64,000 nucleotides of DNA from Rhabditophanes sp. KR3021 (lineage: Eukaryota > Nematoda > Chromadorea > Rhabditida > Alloionematidae): the NCBI GenBank assembly GCA_963281155.1, contig CAUJLY010000004.1, positions 4,526,001 through 4,590,000 of the forward strand, in the 5' to 3' direction. Under the pieces are notes generated by a model. The model was given only the letters and a program-made list of their open reading frames with translations, ran no database searches and was not told the origin of the DNA. Of this stretch, positions 21,231 through 33,313 are shown piece by piece (positions within the stretch are counted from its first letter, which is position 1; the number at the start of each line of letters is the position of its first letter). Both the position numbers and the translations under genes were made by a program.

Positions 21231-21941
21231 CTAGGTGCATGAGTACAGAAATATATGAAACAACAAGACAATATATGAAGTAATAACAAGGTTTATCTTA
21301 AGTCCTGAATTTCTGAGTTGTCTAAAGTTTTTCAATCTTTCAATATGCCATTCTGTATATTCTTCTGGCTTTATCCATTGTTCACAATCAGGTGGCAATT
21401 TATCGAGTAATCCAGTTTGATTTAGCATTTTAGCCAGTGTTATAGATGTTTTTTGACTCAGCTTTAACAAAAACACCCATCCCTTTTCACCACAAAATCT
21501 ATCTGTTTGCCAAATATAACATTTGTCATAAATAGACGTACTTCGGCACAGATTTGATAAGTCATTATGGAAATTTTTAAATCCATGTTGCATTAAATCA
21601 AGCACGCTGTTTTGAACCATCAGAGCATGAATGTGGCATTGTTTCGCTATTTGATCTCCGTACTTCTGCCAACAAGGGAGAATTTGTTTTTTAAAATCTT
21701 TGTCATGGTCATAAGCATAACAAATCGTATCCCAACTTTCTTGTCCAAGTTTCAAATTTTCCAGAGCTTTCGATGGACCACATGTGTTAAGGCAATTAAT
21801 AAAAGTATTGTGAGTATCACAGGATGTTTCCATTCTCCTTTTTAAGTCATTTTTTCCAGCTAGTAAAGATTGTAAAGGTGTTACTAAATCAACTGTCCAT
21901 TGCGAAGAACCGTCTTTCATTAAATTTTGCATTAAATTCAT
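21231..21941 (-). CDS. Cys-rich protein with CPG4-like domain
   Basis: A 236-residue frame has regularly spaced cysteines (SCDTHNTFINCLNTCG, then ILPCWQKYG, KQCHIHAL, SNLCRSTSIYDKCY and DRFCGEKGW). The pattern resembles the chondroitin proteoglycan 4 (CPG4) domain of secreted nematode proteins. The C-terminus is hydrophobic (NLVITSYIVLLFHIFLYSC), possibly a GPI-anchor signal. The ATG directly follows an acceptor (agacttttcag), and there is no signal peptide, so an upstream exon with a signal sequence is probably missing from this model. The family call is tentative. Confidence 0.5.
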   Translation of the reverse strand: MNLMQNLMKDGSSQWTVDLVTPLQSLLAGKNDLKRRMETSCDTHNTFINCLNTCGPSKALENLKLGQESWDTICYAYDHDKDFKKQILPCWQKYGDQIAKQCHIHALMVQNSVLDLMQHGFKNFHNDLSNLCRSTSIYDKCYIWQTDRFCGEKGWVFLLKLSQKTSITLAKMLNQTGLLDKLPPDCEQWIKPEEYTEWHIERLKNFRQLRNSGLKINLVITSYIVLLFHIFLYSCT

Positions 21942-22372
21942 CTGAAAAGTCTTATAAATATAGCAACTATGTAATTTAAATAAAATAAATTAGGATTACC
22001 AAAATAAAAGCTCTTTAGTAAATTAGAATTAAGCAAAAAGAAACTTCTTTTATTACCAAATTAGGATTAACAAATAAATGCCCATGTTATTAATAAATTG
22101 ACTTCACTTACATATGTATCTTTGCATCTCATTAAACATGGATTTGAAACTGCAGAAATGGCATTTATTAAAAAAATGATTATTAATATATACAACATAT
22201 TGCTTTCCCTTATTGAAGCAATAGTTAATTTTTGGAAAAGTTATTTGAAAAGGAAATATTACCTTTACAAAAATGTAATAAAAGTATTTGTTTAAATAAA
22301 TATAGATTTGTCCTTTGGATTAGAATGCAAAGTTTGGCATTTTGTAGATTTAAATAATATAAATGTATACTT

Positions 22373-22760
22373 CAACTTGCGGTACCAAAAAGATTTAGTA
22401 ACAAGTTATATTTATCAAGTGGTCCTCGTACCCTTTTAATTGGTAATCTCCAGGGAATTTTTGGGCATGAATTGAACTGAAAAAGAAAATGTCAAGATTT
22501 AGTGAATAAAATGAATTCATAAACAAAAATAATGAAAATAGTGTAAATAACTGAAATAATATAAACAATAAAAAGAGGTGCCGGACAGTTCGACTTTACC
22601 CATTTGATTAATTGGTCATCGTCCCTGGAGAAAGTAAGAAACGTGGTCTTTTGAAGAATATTCAAGTAGGTTCATGAAAGAGATTGAATAATATCAAACA
22701 AATCTTCCCTCAATTTTACCCACGGGTCAACTTTTTTTCTTTGAAGGAAGAATTGCAAAT
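22373..22760 (-). CDS. Possible small spliced gene, fragmentary
   Basis: Two exon-like pieces lie on the minus strand. One follows ttactttctccag near 22640 and reads DDDQLIKWVKSNCPAPLF. The other follows ctttttcag near 22477 and reads NSCPKIPWRLPIKRVRGPLD before a stop near 22375. Splice signals are plausible and the composition is unlike random AT-rich sequence, but I cannot join them to a start codon or to a known family. Confidence 0.2.
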
Positions 22761-23750
22761 AAAGATAAATTAATATTTTAGAGGACAACGAATAAATTAG
22801 AGGTGATGATTAATGACTACTACAGTACTGTTATTTATGGTTTCAATTATAACGTTTCGAATCATTTATCTGTGGAAAGATAATTTGTAGAGCATAGGCA
22901 ATGATGATAAAATTATTTAATCATTATTCAACAAAAAAGTTACTTCCAATTGGGCCAATTATGAACATATGTCGAGAACTAATTAAAATGTTGTTCTCAC
23001 GATGCTATAAAACAACCAAATTTTGTTTATACTAAATTGCCTAAATGAAAGTAAGTATATTTGATGTAAATTTATTTTTATGCTCGTCAAATGCATATGG
23101 GACTATAGATATAAACATCAAAACTTCTCTCATCATTTAAATATCCAATGAGAAGCAAACATCCCATAAAGCGAGTATTTTTCTATGTATTGTCACACAA
23201 AATAAAATTATTTGTTGGCAGGTTATCCATACCTGCCTTGCAATATTGTTCTTAAATTTTAAAATATCTGACAACATATATTTTTAGACAATAACATTAC
23301 CTTTATCACACAATACAACTTTAAAAATGATTTGTCATGTACAGAGGTAAATTAAACATCTTAAGAATATAAGTACGTACCTATTTGCATAAAGTTTACA
23401 ATAAAATATTAAAGGCAACGCTTGATATCATGGACAATGTCCTTTGTTTAATATTCAAAGAACACAAATAATGAAATAGAAGTGTTTAAGAGTATGTAGC
23501 TTTTCCATGTAATAATGCACGTATTTAATCACTTTTGGCATAAGATTGGATGTAAAATCTTATGCAAAAAGTTTAATCTACTTTAACTTTACCTAAAAAA
23601 GTTAAATAGAATAAATATCATAATTTATTTAGTATTAAGTTTCCAACAATAAATAAACAAAATTTATTTTCATTCAAAACTTTTATTAACAATAAATTAT
23701 TAATTTAAAAAATACAAGTACATATTAAATAATTACAAGAGCAAAAGATT
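22761..23750. other. Intergenic, nothing recognisable
   Basis: About 1 kb of AT-rich sequence upstream of the fragmentary gene and downstream of the Notch stop. No coding, repeat or RNA signal is supported. Confidence 0.5.
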
Positions 23751-26226
23751 CTATTTTAAAAGAGCGATGAGATTTTCCTGTTTATTTTCTAAAGCAATGT
23801 CTAAAGGAATTCTGCTCTTTTGGTCTGCTATATTTCTGTCACTCTTTAATCTGACTAAGCAAGCAACAGCTTCGAAATTGCATTCTTCGGTAGCCAAATG
23901 AAGAGCTGTTTGGCCTCTATTATCAGTTAAATTGAGATTCGCATGTGATCTGGCCAAAAGCATGATGATATCCGTATTGTTTAATTGAGCCGCGTAATGA
24001 AGAGGTGCTCGGCCATCAAATCTAATAGATATTCTGTCGCCAATACAGTTTGGGTCTGCGCCATGTTGTAATAAAATCTCAATAATCTCATAAGATTCAT
24101 CCATATGTGCCATCACAGCGTATATCATACTTGACCGACAAGCTAAATCGCAGTAATTAACTAGGGAAACATCCTTTTGAATAAGAGCTTTGAAAATTTC
24201 CACATTTCCAAGAATTGCGGCATGTTGCAACGGGATCATGTCTCTATCATCAGACAACTTGAGATCAGCATTTTTTGCAATTAACAAATTTACAACATGC
24301 TTAAACTGATTTTTAACCGCTAACAAAACTGGACTCTGATCATTATCATTAAGAGAATTGATGTCAGCACCGTGTCTTATCAGCATATTAATATCTTCAA
24401 TAATCTGACTTTCACTTTTCTTCCCATTATTTGAGATTAATGTATGTAAGGCAGTGTTTCCATACAATGGTTCTTTAGTATTTAAATACATGTAGGCATT
24501 GAAATTGCACTCCTGCAGTGTATTAGGCCCATTACAGATAATATGAAGAGAGGTAATGTATCTTTGATTTTCAGGGGCACGAGAAGCTGAATAATAACTT
24601 TCAGGAGTTACTGGACTCAATGGAGTATAAACTTGATTCATTCCATTTGTGTAACAATAAGTTTCAGGGCTGGAAAAATTGTGAGTAACTTCAGTTTTGG
24701 TAGTATAAGTTTCGGGACTATTAGATGATTTAATTTCTGTGTCAATTCGTCTCCTTTTATTTTTGGTAGAAGTTGTGTAGGAAACAGGACTTTCCAAAGC
24801 ATAGGGTCTTTTGTAATGAGAAGATTTCAGGCTTGAATCGTCAATATTCAAGGGCATCCAAACAGGAGCTTTCATAATCTTGCGTTTCCTACTGATGACC
24901 GTGTTCACAATCACAAATAATGCTGAAATAACCAAGACAACCATTATTATCATGATTGCGGTTGGTTTATAAGTTTCTTTAATACTGTTATCTGCCTTTT
25001 TAGAAGGAGCTCCTTTTGTATAAGGTTTGTAAACGGGTGTTTCAATGTCGCCAAATACACCTTCGAAGGATTGTGATTCAATGTACGTTGCAATAGAATT
25101 AATATCTGAAAAGCATTTGCTGTTCTTTTTCTTTCTGCACTCTGAAACGTCCACACTCAAAACAGCCAGTACTCCTTTATTATTATTGTGTTTTTGTGCA
25201 TCTATGAGGTTGAGTAATTGTGTCTTGTTAGTAAGTGTATCATATTGGTAGATTTTCATATTTCCATTATTGTCTTTTTTGATTTGAATATCTGCATTAA
25301 CTTTTTTCGATATCAACTCCAAAAAAGTACCTATTTTGTCATAAAATTGCTTGGAGGAGACACTGAAGACTAAAAGCATATCTCCACTAAGAACGTCCTC
25401 GTTCGCTGGAATAGTGATATTTCCTTCATAGCTAAATTCACAATTCTTCCCGTAGGTGTCTGTTTGGCAAAAACATTCATACTTGTTTGTGTCGTCCCGG
25501 CAAACACCATCATTTAAACATGGATTTGAGGCACAATCGTTGATATTTCTTCCACAACTAAGAGCAATTATTATTACGAATGATATTCATTAACTTACGT
25601 CGAACCTTCATATCCTAAATTGCATTTGCAAAAATGACCACCAACTGTATTTTGACAGGTGCCAGTAATTGAACAGTCATGTTTTTCTTCTGCACATTCG
25701 TCAACGTCTTCTGAACAATATGGTCCCCCAAAGTTGTATATTCCTTCACAATTGCAAGTTAATTTACCCGTTTCGTACTCTGTACTACATGTCCCGCCAT
25801 TTTGACATGGATTTTTATCACTTTTACATAGATTAGCAAATTGGCAATACCGCCCAGTCCTGTCGTCGGAACAAGAACACTCGAATTCACCGATTTTGTC
25901 AATACATTTAGACCCTGGATAACATTTGTTGTTCTTGCAGTCATCAACATTAATTTGACAGTAAGTTCCTTCAAAACCATGACTACATTTGCAACTGGAG
26001 TTTCCTGCAATTGTTAAACAAGTCCCTCCATTCTGACAGATGTCAGAGATACAATCTTTAATACAATCTGAAATGTGTTTTTGTTTAGTTAACTGTCTCA
26101 TAATATCAAAAAAATTATTTAAGAAGCTATGTTATTGCACTCACCATTTGACCCATTCAAACACTCGCACCAAACTTGATTTATAGTTCCAATCAACATT
26201 AGCAAATAATAGAGAAACAATTTCAT
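23751..26226 (-). CDS. Compact Notch (LIN-12/GLP-1) receptor without LNR repeats
   Basis: Exons 26226-26145, 26067-25599 and 25557-23751 join in frame to 785 residues. A signal peptide ([20 protein letters not shown]) leads to five EGF repeats, of which those starting NVDDC, DVDEC and NINDC look calcium-binding. The heterodimerisation region follows directly ([20 protein letters not shown], then [20 protein letters not shown]), then a transmembrane helix ([17 protein letters not shown]), the RKRK stop-transfer and a RAM-type tryptophan motif (VWMP). About six to seven ankyrin repeats end the protein. The three LNR modules that normally sit between EGF repeats and the heterodimerisation region are absent, and both flanks are in one continuous exon. 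There is no clear furin site and no PEST tail. An acceptor (tatttttag) lies 6 bases before the ATG. Confidence 0.9.
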
Positions 26227-29200
26227 CCTAACCTAAAAATAATAAACGCTTTATAGATAAACATGTAGGTAAATAAAATTGGCGATATTTAACGTTGAAA
26301 AATATAGGTAGAATAATTTATTAGAAGAGGTTAGATGATACCATCAGTGTATATGACTATTTGAAGAAGGTGTGTAAAAAATGTACTTTTGTCAACTTTA
26401 CACCCATCATTTTATTCTTCTCAGTTACGCCTATTACAAAAATCAAATTTAAAAATACCTATAATAAATGCCCATGCCTAAATTTTCCCACCATAGTTTG
26501 TACGATTGCACCAACTATTTGATGTAGTAGTAGCTGATTTTGATGTGATATAATAGACAATCAGTATGATTTCATCACAAATCACGCAATGGGAAACAAA
26601 AGCATAATTATAAATTAAGATAATTTTAATGTGCGAAAATGACTGATCTTGACAACACAGACCATTCAAATCATCTGCTAAACAAAAGGTGCTTTTAATT
26701 AACAAAAGTTATCCTACTTAACATAGGTCACAAGGAATACATACTCAAGCAAGTCATCTCAAAAAGAAACCATCAATATTAATTATATGCAACTTAATAT
26801 ACACATCAGGTAAAATTATTAAAGAATGAAAAGCACTACAACACTACTTTAATCCAAAATGTAGTGATGCTTCTATGATACTCACTAATAACATGATACC
26901 ACTAATAAAATCATACGCACTAACAAAATTATGCCCACTAATAAAAAGATGCCCACTGGTGGGAAAAAACGCTGATGACGAAATTAATAAGAACGTATCA
27001 TAAATATAGTAACAATGTACTTATAAAATAGTTTGTTTTACCGATTGCATGCACGACGGTTAGTAATGCCTTCCAATATTAATTTGTTTTCTCACATCCA
27101 GCTTATACAAATCATCTTAAATTAAAAGAGCATGCCGTAATAAAGTATTCTTTTCCATATTATTAAGTTCATCAATTCGCATTGTAAAAGTGTGTTATGT
27201 TACAGTTGAGACAATGAGGAGCGGTTAAAAGAATGTGATGGGATTTATTTAAGCCGCAAAGACAGACAAGTGATCATTTGATATGCAAATCAACCACTTA
27301 ATAACAAATCTGTCTCATACAAAATGTGCCTCGTAAAAAATGTATCTTATTTATAATATGCCTTTTTATACAACTTATAATGGTACTATATACTTTTGGC
27401 ATGGATGTGTAATCGAGATTAATTTATACTGAAACATATTAAAGGTAATCAGAATAATCCAAGTCAAAATATATACCAATGCATATACATTTTGATATTT
27501 GAGATCGAGGAATATACATGCGTAAACTTTTATTACATCAAAAGAATGTGTAAAATAAATAGTTTAATGAGGTGTTGACTGCCTAAGTAAATAGTCGAAA
27601 CTCTTTGAAATAATGTAAATTTATATAAAGAGATAAGTATAAAAAGATAAGCTTCTCTAAAATAAACATAAAGTCAGGTATGTCCTATTGGTTTGAATTA
27701 AGATTGATGAAAGATATTAAATATGATTTGGGCATATAAATAATGTTATGACATCATACCTCTTAATGACAAAATCAGTTAATCCATCCAAATCATATGT
27801 AATGTAATGTGTCATTACATTAATATCTATTGTTTCTATAACCTTATCAAAATTTTAAACAAATGAAATTAGGCATAGAATGAGTAGTGTCACATATAGT
27901 ATTTTGAATGGTATAAAAAACGAGTCATGAATATCTACTTTCGATAAATGTTAAGCATTGACACTCATATTATAATGTTATTATAGGTATGTGATATTTC
28001 ATTCTACAAAATTTTATATTTCCAAATACGCGGTGTCCTCAAAGAAGAGAAGTGATGATAAAAAAATGTTGTATTTTATGAATGATTTAAATGATATAAA
28101 AATACCAATGACACAATAATGATAATACCAATTATGCAAACGATAGAAATAATATAAGTGATATGATAGAATAAATAATGAGCATAAATGTGGTCAAAGG
28201 CAGTTAAATTGTTTAAGTAATAAATAAAACATAGCTTCTGTAATTGCCGACAACATTTGCAGTAATAGCAATTTTCACTTATTGTCACCTTCCAATAAAA
28301 GATTATAAAATAATTTGTGTTTGAAATGTAAAAGGAAAATATTTACGATTAGTGCATGCGAACAACAATTATAAGTCAGTAAGGCTAATTTCTCAGCTGT
28401 AATTTTATATATTGTTTACAATGTCTGAGATAATGATCATGGCACACTTCTTTGGCACTTGATCTATGGACAAACATAATTATCATCAGTGTAAATTTGT
28501 TTTTCTTTTGTGATAATTAAAGCAATCGACGATAAGATATAAATTATACAATAAAGGAAATGAGAGTTTCATGTTAAATTATTAAACATATTCTAACAGA
28601 ATTGATACCGTACATTTGTTTATGGTAGAGACGAGGTTAACAAAGGAGATATGTTATTTATGAAAGGGAACAAATTGAGGCATTAAAAAATGACATTCCC
28701 ATACATTTCAGTTGTAATGATAAAAACAAATTGTTTGGCAATGTAGAATATCTTTCGAAATGTTTTTATTTAGTGAGGAAGATAGGTGCAATGTTAAATT
28801 TTAGTCGAAATTAAACTAATAGGTTGAAATAATAGGAAAAAATATCTTTAAATTTTTTATTGCCATTGGTAATTTATTGGAAACAGTATGACATTAAATT
28901 CTCACGTTCATATCATTTAATGATCACAGTTTTTTATGTCCTCTGTTGTCAAATATATTTATATGGAAGTACCTATTTATCTACATCTATTTATAAAAAT
29001 GATGTCTCAATTTAAGATGATGTTAACAAACACTTATTTTTTGACACAAACATTACTTGAATATTATTTATGTCTTATTGGTTTCCTTTTTAAGACCAAT
29101 AAATTAGACAGAAGGCCTTCGAAGGATTTGAATGACACATCTTTGATGAATCAAAATTATTTATTATTCTTTCTGACTCCTTCACGTTTATTTTTTGCTG

Positions 29201-29374
29201 TGCATTAAAATTTATGTTAATTGAAGGAATAAATAAAAATTAGCATAGACCAATGAAATAGAAAAATTAGAGCACTGCATATTGAAATTTGAACAAACCG
29301 AAAAGATCGAAATTTGAATGTTAGATTCGTTCATAAGAAGATGACAACTTTGACTAGTTTCCCAGTGTTTCATT
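26227..29374. other. Long gene-poor region
   Basis: About 3.1 kb upstream of the Notch-like gene and of the Lys/Ser-rich gene, which are divergently transcribed. It is AT-rich, with only short frames lacking motifs. A short repeat at 26881-26958 is the only ordered structure I see. It may hold regulatory sequence for both genes. Confidence 0.5.
26881..26958. repeat. Short tandem repeat, unit about 19 bases
   Basis: A unit built on cactaataaaa followed by tcat/atgccc recurs about four times, ending at gatgcccactgg. Confidence 0.55.
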
Positions 29375-30184
29375 ATGGCTCAATCTAAGACTACACAACG
29401 CACAATTGTAACGAACGCCGATGAATTGCCTGAATTGGTTGAAAGCTTGTTGCAAATCGTAAATTCACCACCTTACAACAATGGAGATTTTCAAATTGAA
29501 GTCGAGGTAGACATTAAAAGAATTGGCAATGAAAAAGACTCTCGGCAATCAAGACAAGTGGTCCGTTCCAACAATTCAAACTCAAAAACCAATTCCAGCA
29601 CCAAAAAGCAAAAGAAATTGCGCAATGAAAAAGCCAGTAAAGGAGAGATAGAAGAAAGCCTCTCTTCTTCCCATTCTACCACCTCTAATTGTTCCTTTGG
29701 AAATGAAGATGAAATGAAGAATTCAGTTTATCCTATTGATCAATCCGTTGTTACTTTTCCCTCTGGAACTTCTGTCAATTCATCAGCTTACGTCTCCAAC
29801 GTCTCTTCTCGCAAAAGATCTAAGAAGAATAAGAAAAATGATAGAAAACACAAAGACAAGTCTTCTAAGCAACAATCTAAGAAGAAAAACAAGCGCAAAG
29901 ACTCTGAAGAAGAAGGCATCCCAAGTTCTTATGTTTACACTCGCCCATCTGACTTTGGCTACAAGAAATATTTAAATAGTAGGGAAGACATGGATATTAT
30001 CAAGGATGCCTATGAACATGCTGATGTTGGTCTTCAATCATCCAAGATTATCAAGTCTCGTCCAAAGAAACAAAAATCAAAGGGACGCAGGAGTGGTTAC
30101 AAGAGACTCAATGAAGATCAAGAAAAAAATTCTCTTTATACTAGAGACATGGAGATGATTTTTAACTACGAAGGAAAGATCTAG
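29375..30184 (+). CDS. Lys/Ser-rich protein, unknown
   Basis: A single-exon frame of 269 residues starts at an ATG at 29375. The first 55 residues look folded (NADELPELVESLLQIVNS, then FQIEVEVDIKRIG). The middle is low-complexity, rich in Ser, Lys and Arg, with strongly basic runs (RKRSKKNKKNDRKHKDKSSK) that would serve as nuclear or nucleolar signals. A more ordered stretch follows (YVYTRPSDFGYKKYLNSRED). I recognise no domain. Codon use and the long uninterrupted frame support a real gene. Confidence 0.65.
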   Translation: MAQSKTTQRTIVTNADELPELVESLLQIVNSPPYNNGDFQIEVEVDIKRIGNEKDSRQSRQVVRSNNSNSKTNSSTKKQKKLRNEKASKGEIEESLSSSHSTTSNCSFGNEDEMKNSVYPIDQSVVTFPSGTSVNSSAYVSNVSSRKRSKKNKKNDRKHKDKSSKQQSKKKNKRKDSEEEGIPSSYVYTRPSDFGYKKYLNSREDMDIIKDAYEHADVGLQSSKIIKSRPKKQKSKGRRSGYKRLNEDQEKNSLYTRDMEMIFNYEGKI

Positions 30185-30444
30185 AAATTCGATTCACTAG
30201 AGATTTTAACATCCTTTTATACTAAAATTGGTGCTAAATTTTCATTCTATGATATATTAAGACTATGTGCTTTATTTTTTACTTCTTATTGCATTGAAAG
30301 TCTGTATGATGTATTCCTTCAATACAAATTTATAACTCTCATAGAAGATAAATAAATGTGTCCTCCACATCTGCGTTTTTATTTAATTGTATATATTTTA
30401 AGATCTACACTATATAATTCTGAAATTCCGTAAATTAGCCTGTG

Positions 30445-30553
30445 ACATTTTTTTTCTTAAACTTTTCAAAAGCCTCGCCTGTGGAGCATGGAAGAGATAT
30501 CAAAGATCCCTTTGATGATCTAGATACTACGATAGCTTCTCCCTCGAACTAAA
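30445..30553 (-). CDS. Possible terminal exon of an unidentified gene
   Basis: After an acceptor (ccacttatttag) a frame reads FEGEAIVVSRSSKGSLISLP then CSTGEAFEKFKKKNVTG and stops. It looks coding but could not be joined with confidence to an upstream exon: candidate short exons toward 30640-30780 are ambiguous. It lies just downstream of PUSL1 on the same strand. Confidence 0.3.
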
Positions 30554-30861
30554 TAAGTGGAATTTAAAGAAAACTGAGTTTGAATGACATAGGCCAAAAG
30601 TTGCAAGCTCAAATAACCTGCTTGAAGGGACAGCTAATGATGTAGGATCACAAGAGGTAAAAAATATTATTTATTGTGTAATGAGTTTAAAAGAGTCAAA
30701 AAAAGTAACCATTAATCAAAACTCTCATGTATTAAAAGAAAAGCTCATTTGAGTAGGGATAGACCGACTGCCTGCAAGGCAATGATAACGAAAAGAAGTC
30801 TTGAAAACGTGTATTCCGTATCTGGTAAATTTTAAAATAGTAATTTATTCTAATTAAAGTA

Positions 30862-31895
30862 TCATTTATTGTACCAGATATTGACAGTTTCGTTCCATTC
30901 AGCCGAATCCCAAGCATTCTTATAATATGGAACTGGATAAGTAAACATCCCCGGGTCATAAACTATTTGAGCTAGGTGTAATCCTTCTGGTGGCGCAACT
31001 TTTAATTTCAAGTTTTGGAAATTAGAAGGCCTTGGATTGGCGAACATGTAATCAATGATCGAAGGATTCATAGTATCATAAGCACACCCAACAATTAAAG
31101 TCATCATTTTTCTAATCTGAAAGTAAATTAATACACATATTTTGATGCTCAGATTAATACCTGTTCTCGCACAAAACTCCTCGATATGATATTTATATTT
31201 ATATAATCAAACAATTCGTTTTCAATTTTCTTCGGTGCCCCTTTTGTCATGTTTACAAGAAGGAAATTTCTCCAAGTGCTTTGAAAAGACATTCCTTCTG
31301 ACATTTCCCTTTTTCGTTCTCTTTCAGGATGTTTATAAAAACTGGCAACATTTTTGTGGCCTTTGAACATTTCGCAAGCTTTATTTGCTTTTTCTATATT
31401 AAAACCAGGGGGTAAAATCCAAGCATAATCTTTTTCGGAAAACGAAACCAAACTTGGTTGATTTTTATGTTCTTCATAAATTGAGTAATCCCTTGCAATT
31501 GCCAAGCGATAAGAGTACATACGATAACTAACGTGTCTTCTTGCACAAAATCCTGGAACTACGTGGACATAATCTAGGACTTTCATTGAATCTGGGTTTA
31601 CGTCGTTAATTATTTGATTGATCGTATCAATTTGTTGTTTTTTATTTATCAAATCAGTTTTAAGAGAATATGCCGATGGGGTTTGAATCATTATTGCATT
31701 ATTTAAAGCATGGACTCCGGCATCTGTCCTACTACTAGGCGAGCATCGAACAATGTTTTTACTCATATCAGAAGTTAATGCATAGCTTACGCATTTTTCT
31801 AGGAAATCAATGGTTCCGTAACCTGTTCCCCCACGAGCCATTTCTGGAAACTTAGATCCATTATAGGCAAGGCTTAGCAGAAAGCGAGGATTCAT
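30862..31895 (-). CDS. tRNA pseudouridine synthase-like 1 (PUSL1, TruA family)
   Basis: Exons 31895-31161 and 31116-30862 join in frame to 329 residues. TruA-family enzymes convert uridine to pseudouridine in tRNA; PUSL1 is the form linked to mitochondria. The catalytic Asp lies in SSRTDAGVHAL (residue about 58). Other family features are FLLSLAYNG at the N-terminus, FCARRHVSYRMYSYRL, the FVREQ/IRKMM motif across the splice junction, and the C-terminal PPEGLHL. The tyrosine of the active site is in the RMYSYRL segment. Confidence 0.88.
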
Positions 31896-32042
31896 TAACT
31901 ATAATGACTTTTATAATAATGCTTTTAAAAAGAGAAAATTGTGTTTTATAAATGTGGATACAACCGAGAACAGAATGGATTAACAAGTTTATCAAACTTT
32001 ATAAAACGTTTAACAAATACAACAATATCAAATAGTTCAAAC

Positions 32043-32976
32043 TTAGACATCTTGGGCTTTCTTAAGACGCAACAAGTAGGCTTTCTTGGAAGCAACACGA
32101 GCTCTACGTTGGGCAAAGCTAAGTCTCTTGGCGGTGAATCTCTTTTGTTCTCCGGATCTTTCTTTCTTAGCAGCACGGTCTGGGTTAGCGCGGATGCTAG
32201 AGTGGACCTTTTCGTAGGTGGCTTGGAGGTTTTCAGAGGTGATTCCAGCAGCAATGAATTTTGAGAATTGACGTTTGTAGGCGTCTTCATCTTCTTCCTT
32301 GAGTTGGCTCATGTAGTCAGCGACGTGCTTTCCGAAGATACGGTCACGGTGAGCTTCAGCGCTGTATTCTTCTGATTCCTTGTCGTATCCGAAGAAACGA
32401 GATTCAGAGTGTGGTACATAAACACCACCATCAGCGACTCCCTTCATGACGGCGAAGATCTTGGCTCCGGTAGTAGTACGAGCAAGTCCGGTATCAAGAA
32501 TGGCCATGAATGGTCTTGGGTTTTCTCCTTCTTGTTCAGCATTATAGACTTCTCCGTCGCACTTTTCGGCTCCAACGTAGACTGAATCGAGCTTGATATT
32601 CTTCAAGTGTCTTCTGGCCAAAAGGAGTCCGGTGGCGTAAGCAGCGGCGTAGTTGGTCAAACCGGCCTTAAGTCCGAATTGTGGGAGTTCGTGGGAGTAA
32701 GCAGCAGCTACAACGACATCTCCTTCAAGACGAGAGTATGCGATCTAAAAACGTCATAAATACCTTCCAGACATTTAAGAAACTTACTTGGGCAATGACA
32801 TCTTTGTTGGTGAAACGAACAATAAGACGGTATTTGGGGGTGTTGTACTTGTTCTTATCTTGAACGGTTAAACGTTTACGGGCATAGTAATCAGTTTTTC
32901 CCTCACGTCTTCTGGCGAACTTAGTTTGATAACGCTTGAAATAAGCTTTGTTTTTAACAACTTTGACGAGACCCAT
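32043..32976 (-). CDS. Ribosomal protein L5 (uL18)
   Basis: Exons 32976-32788 and 32744-32043 join in frame to 296 residues, against 297 in human. uL18 carries 5S rRNA into the large subunit. Diagnostic parts are [40 protein letters not shown]-type [33 protein letters not shown] and [16 protein letters not shown]. An acceptor (gacatatttcag) lies 12 bases before the ATG. A plus-strand frame at 31941-32264 is only its shadow. Confidence 0.97.
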
Positions 32977-33313
32977 CCTGAATGTTTTCTGAAATATGTC
33001 AAAAATTAAACTAATAAGTTAAATAAACGAATTGAATAAAATTAATAAGTTAAAAAAAATAAAAAAATACGGGGCAACAATTGAATTTAAAAATAATCCA
33101 ATACCTTGAGCAAGGGCTATATGAATCTTCTAACTTTATACATAGAAATATTTTTGTCTTTTACGAAAAAAACTACAATCGAATAGAACGTTAAGAATGT
33201 CGATGCTCAGTTTTGTTAAAAAGACCAACTCACGAGCGGAATATTTTTGGAGAAAATTGATCATTTTGTTTACTTGTAAATATAAGTCGTGGCAGATATC
33301 ATATTTAATCAAA

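Noticed and set aside
25540..25610. Hidden exon encoding LNR repeats in the Notch gene
   Set aside because: The only intron there is 41 bases, and no C-x-DG-x-DC pattern occurs on either side.
31941..32264. 107-codon plus-strand frame
   Set aside because: It lies entirely over RPL5 exon 2 on the other strand and mirrors its codon pattern.
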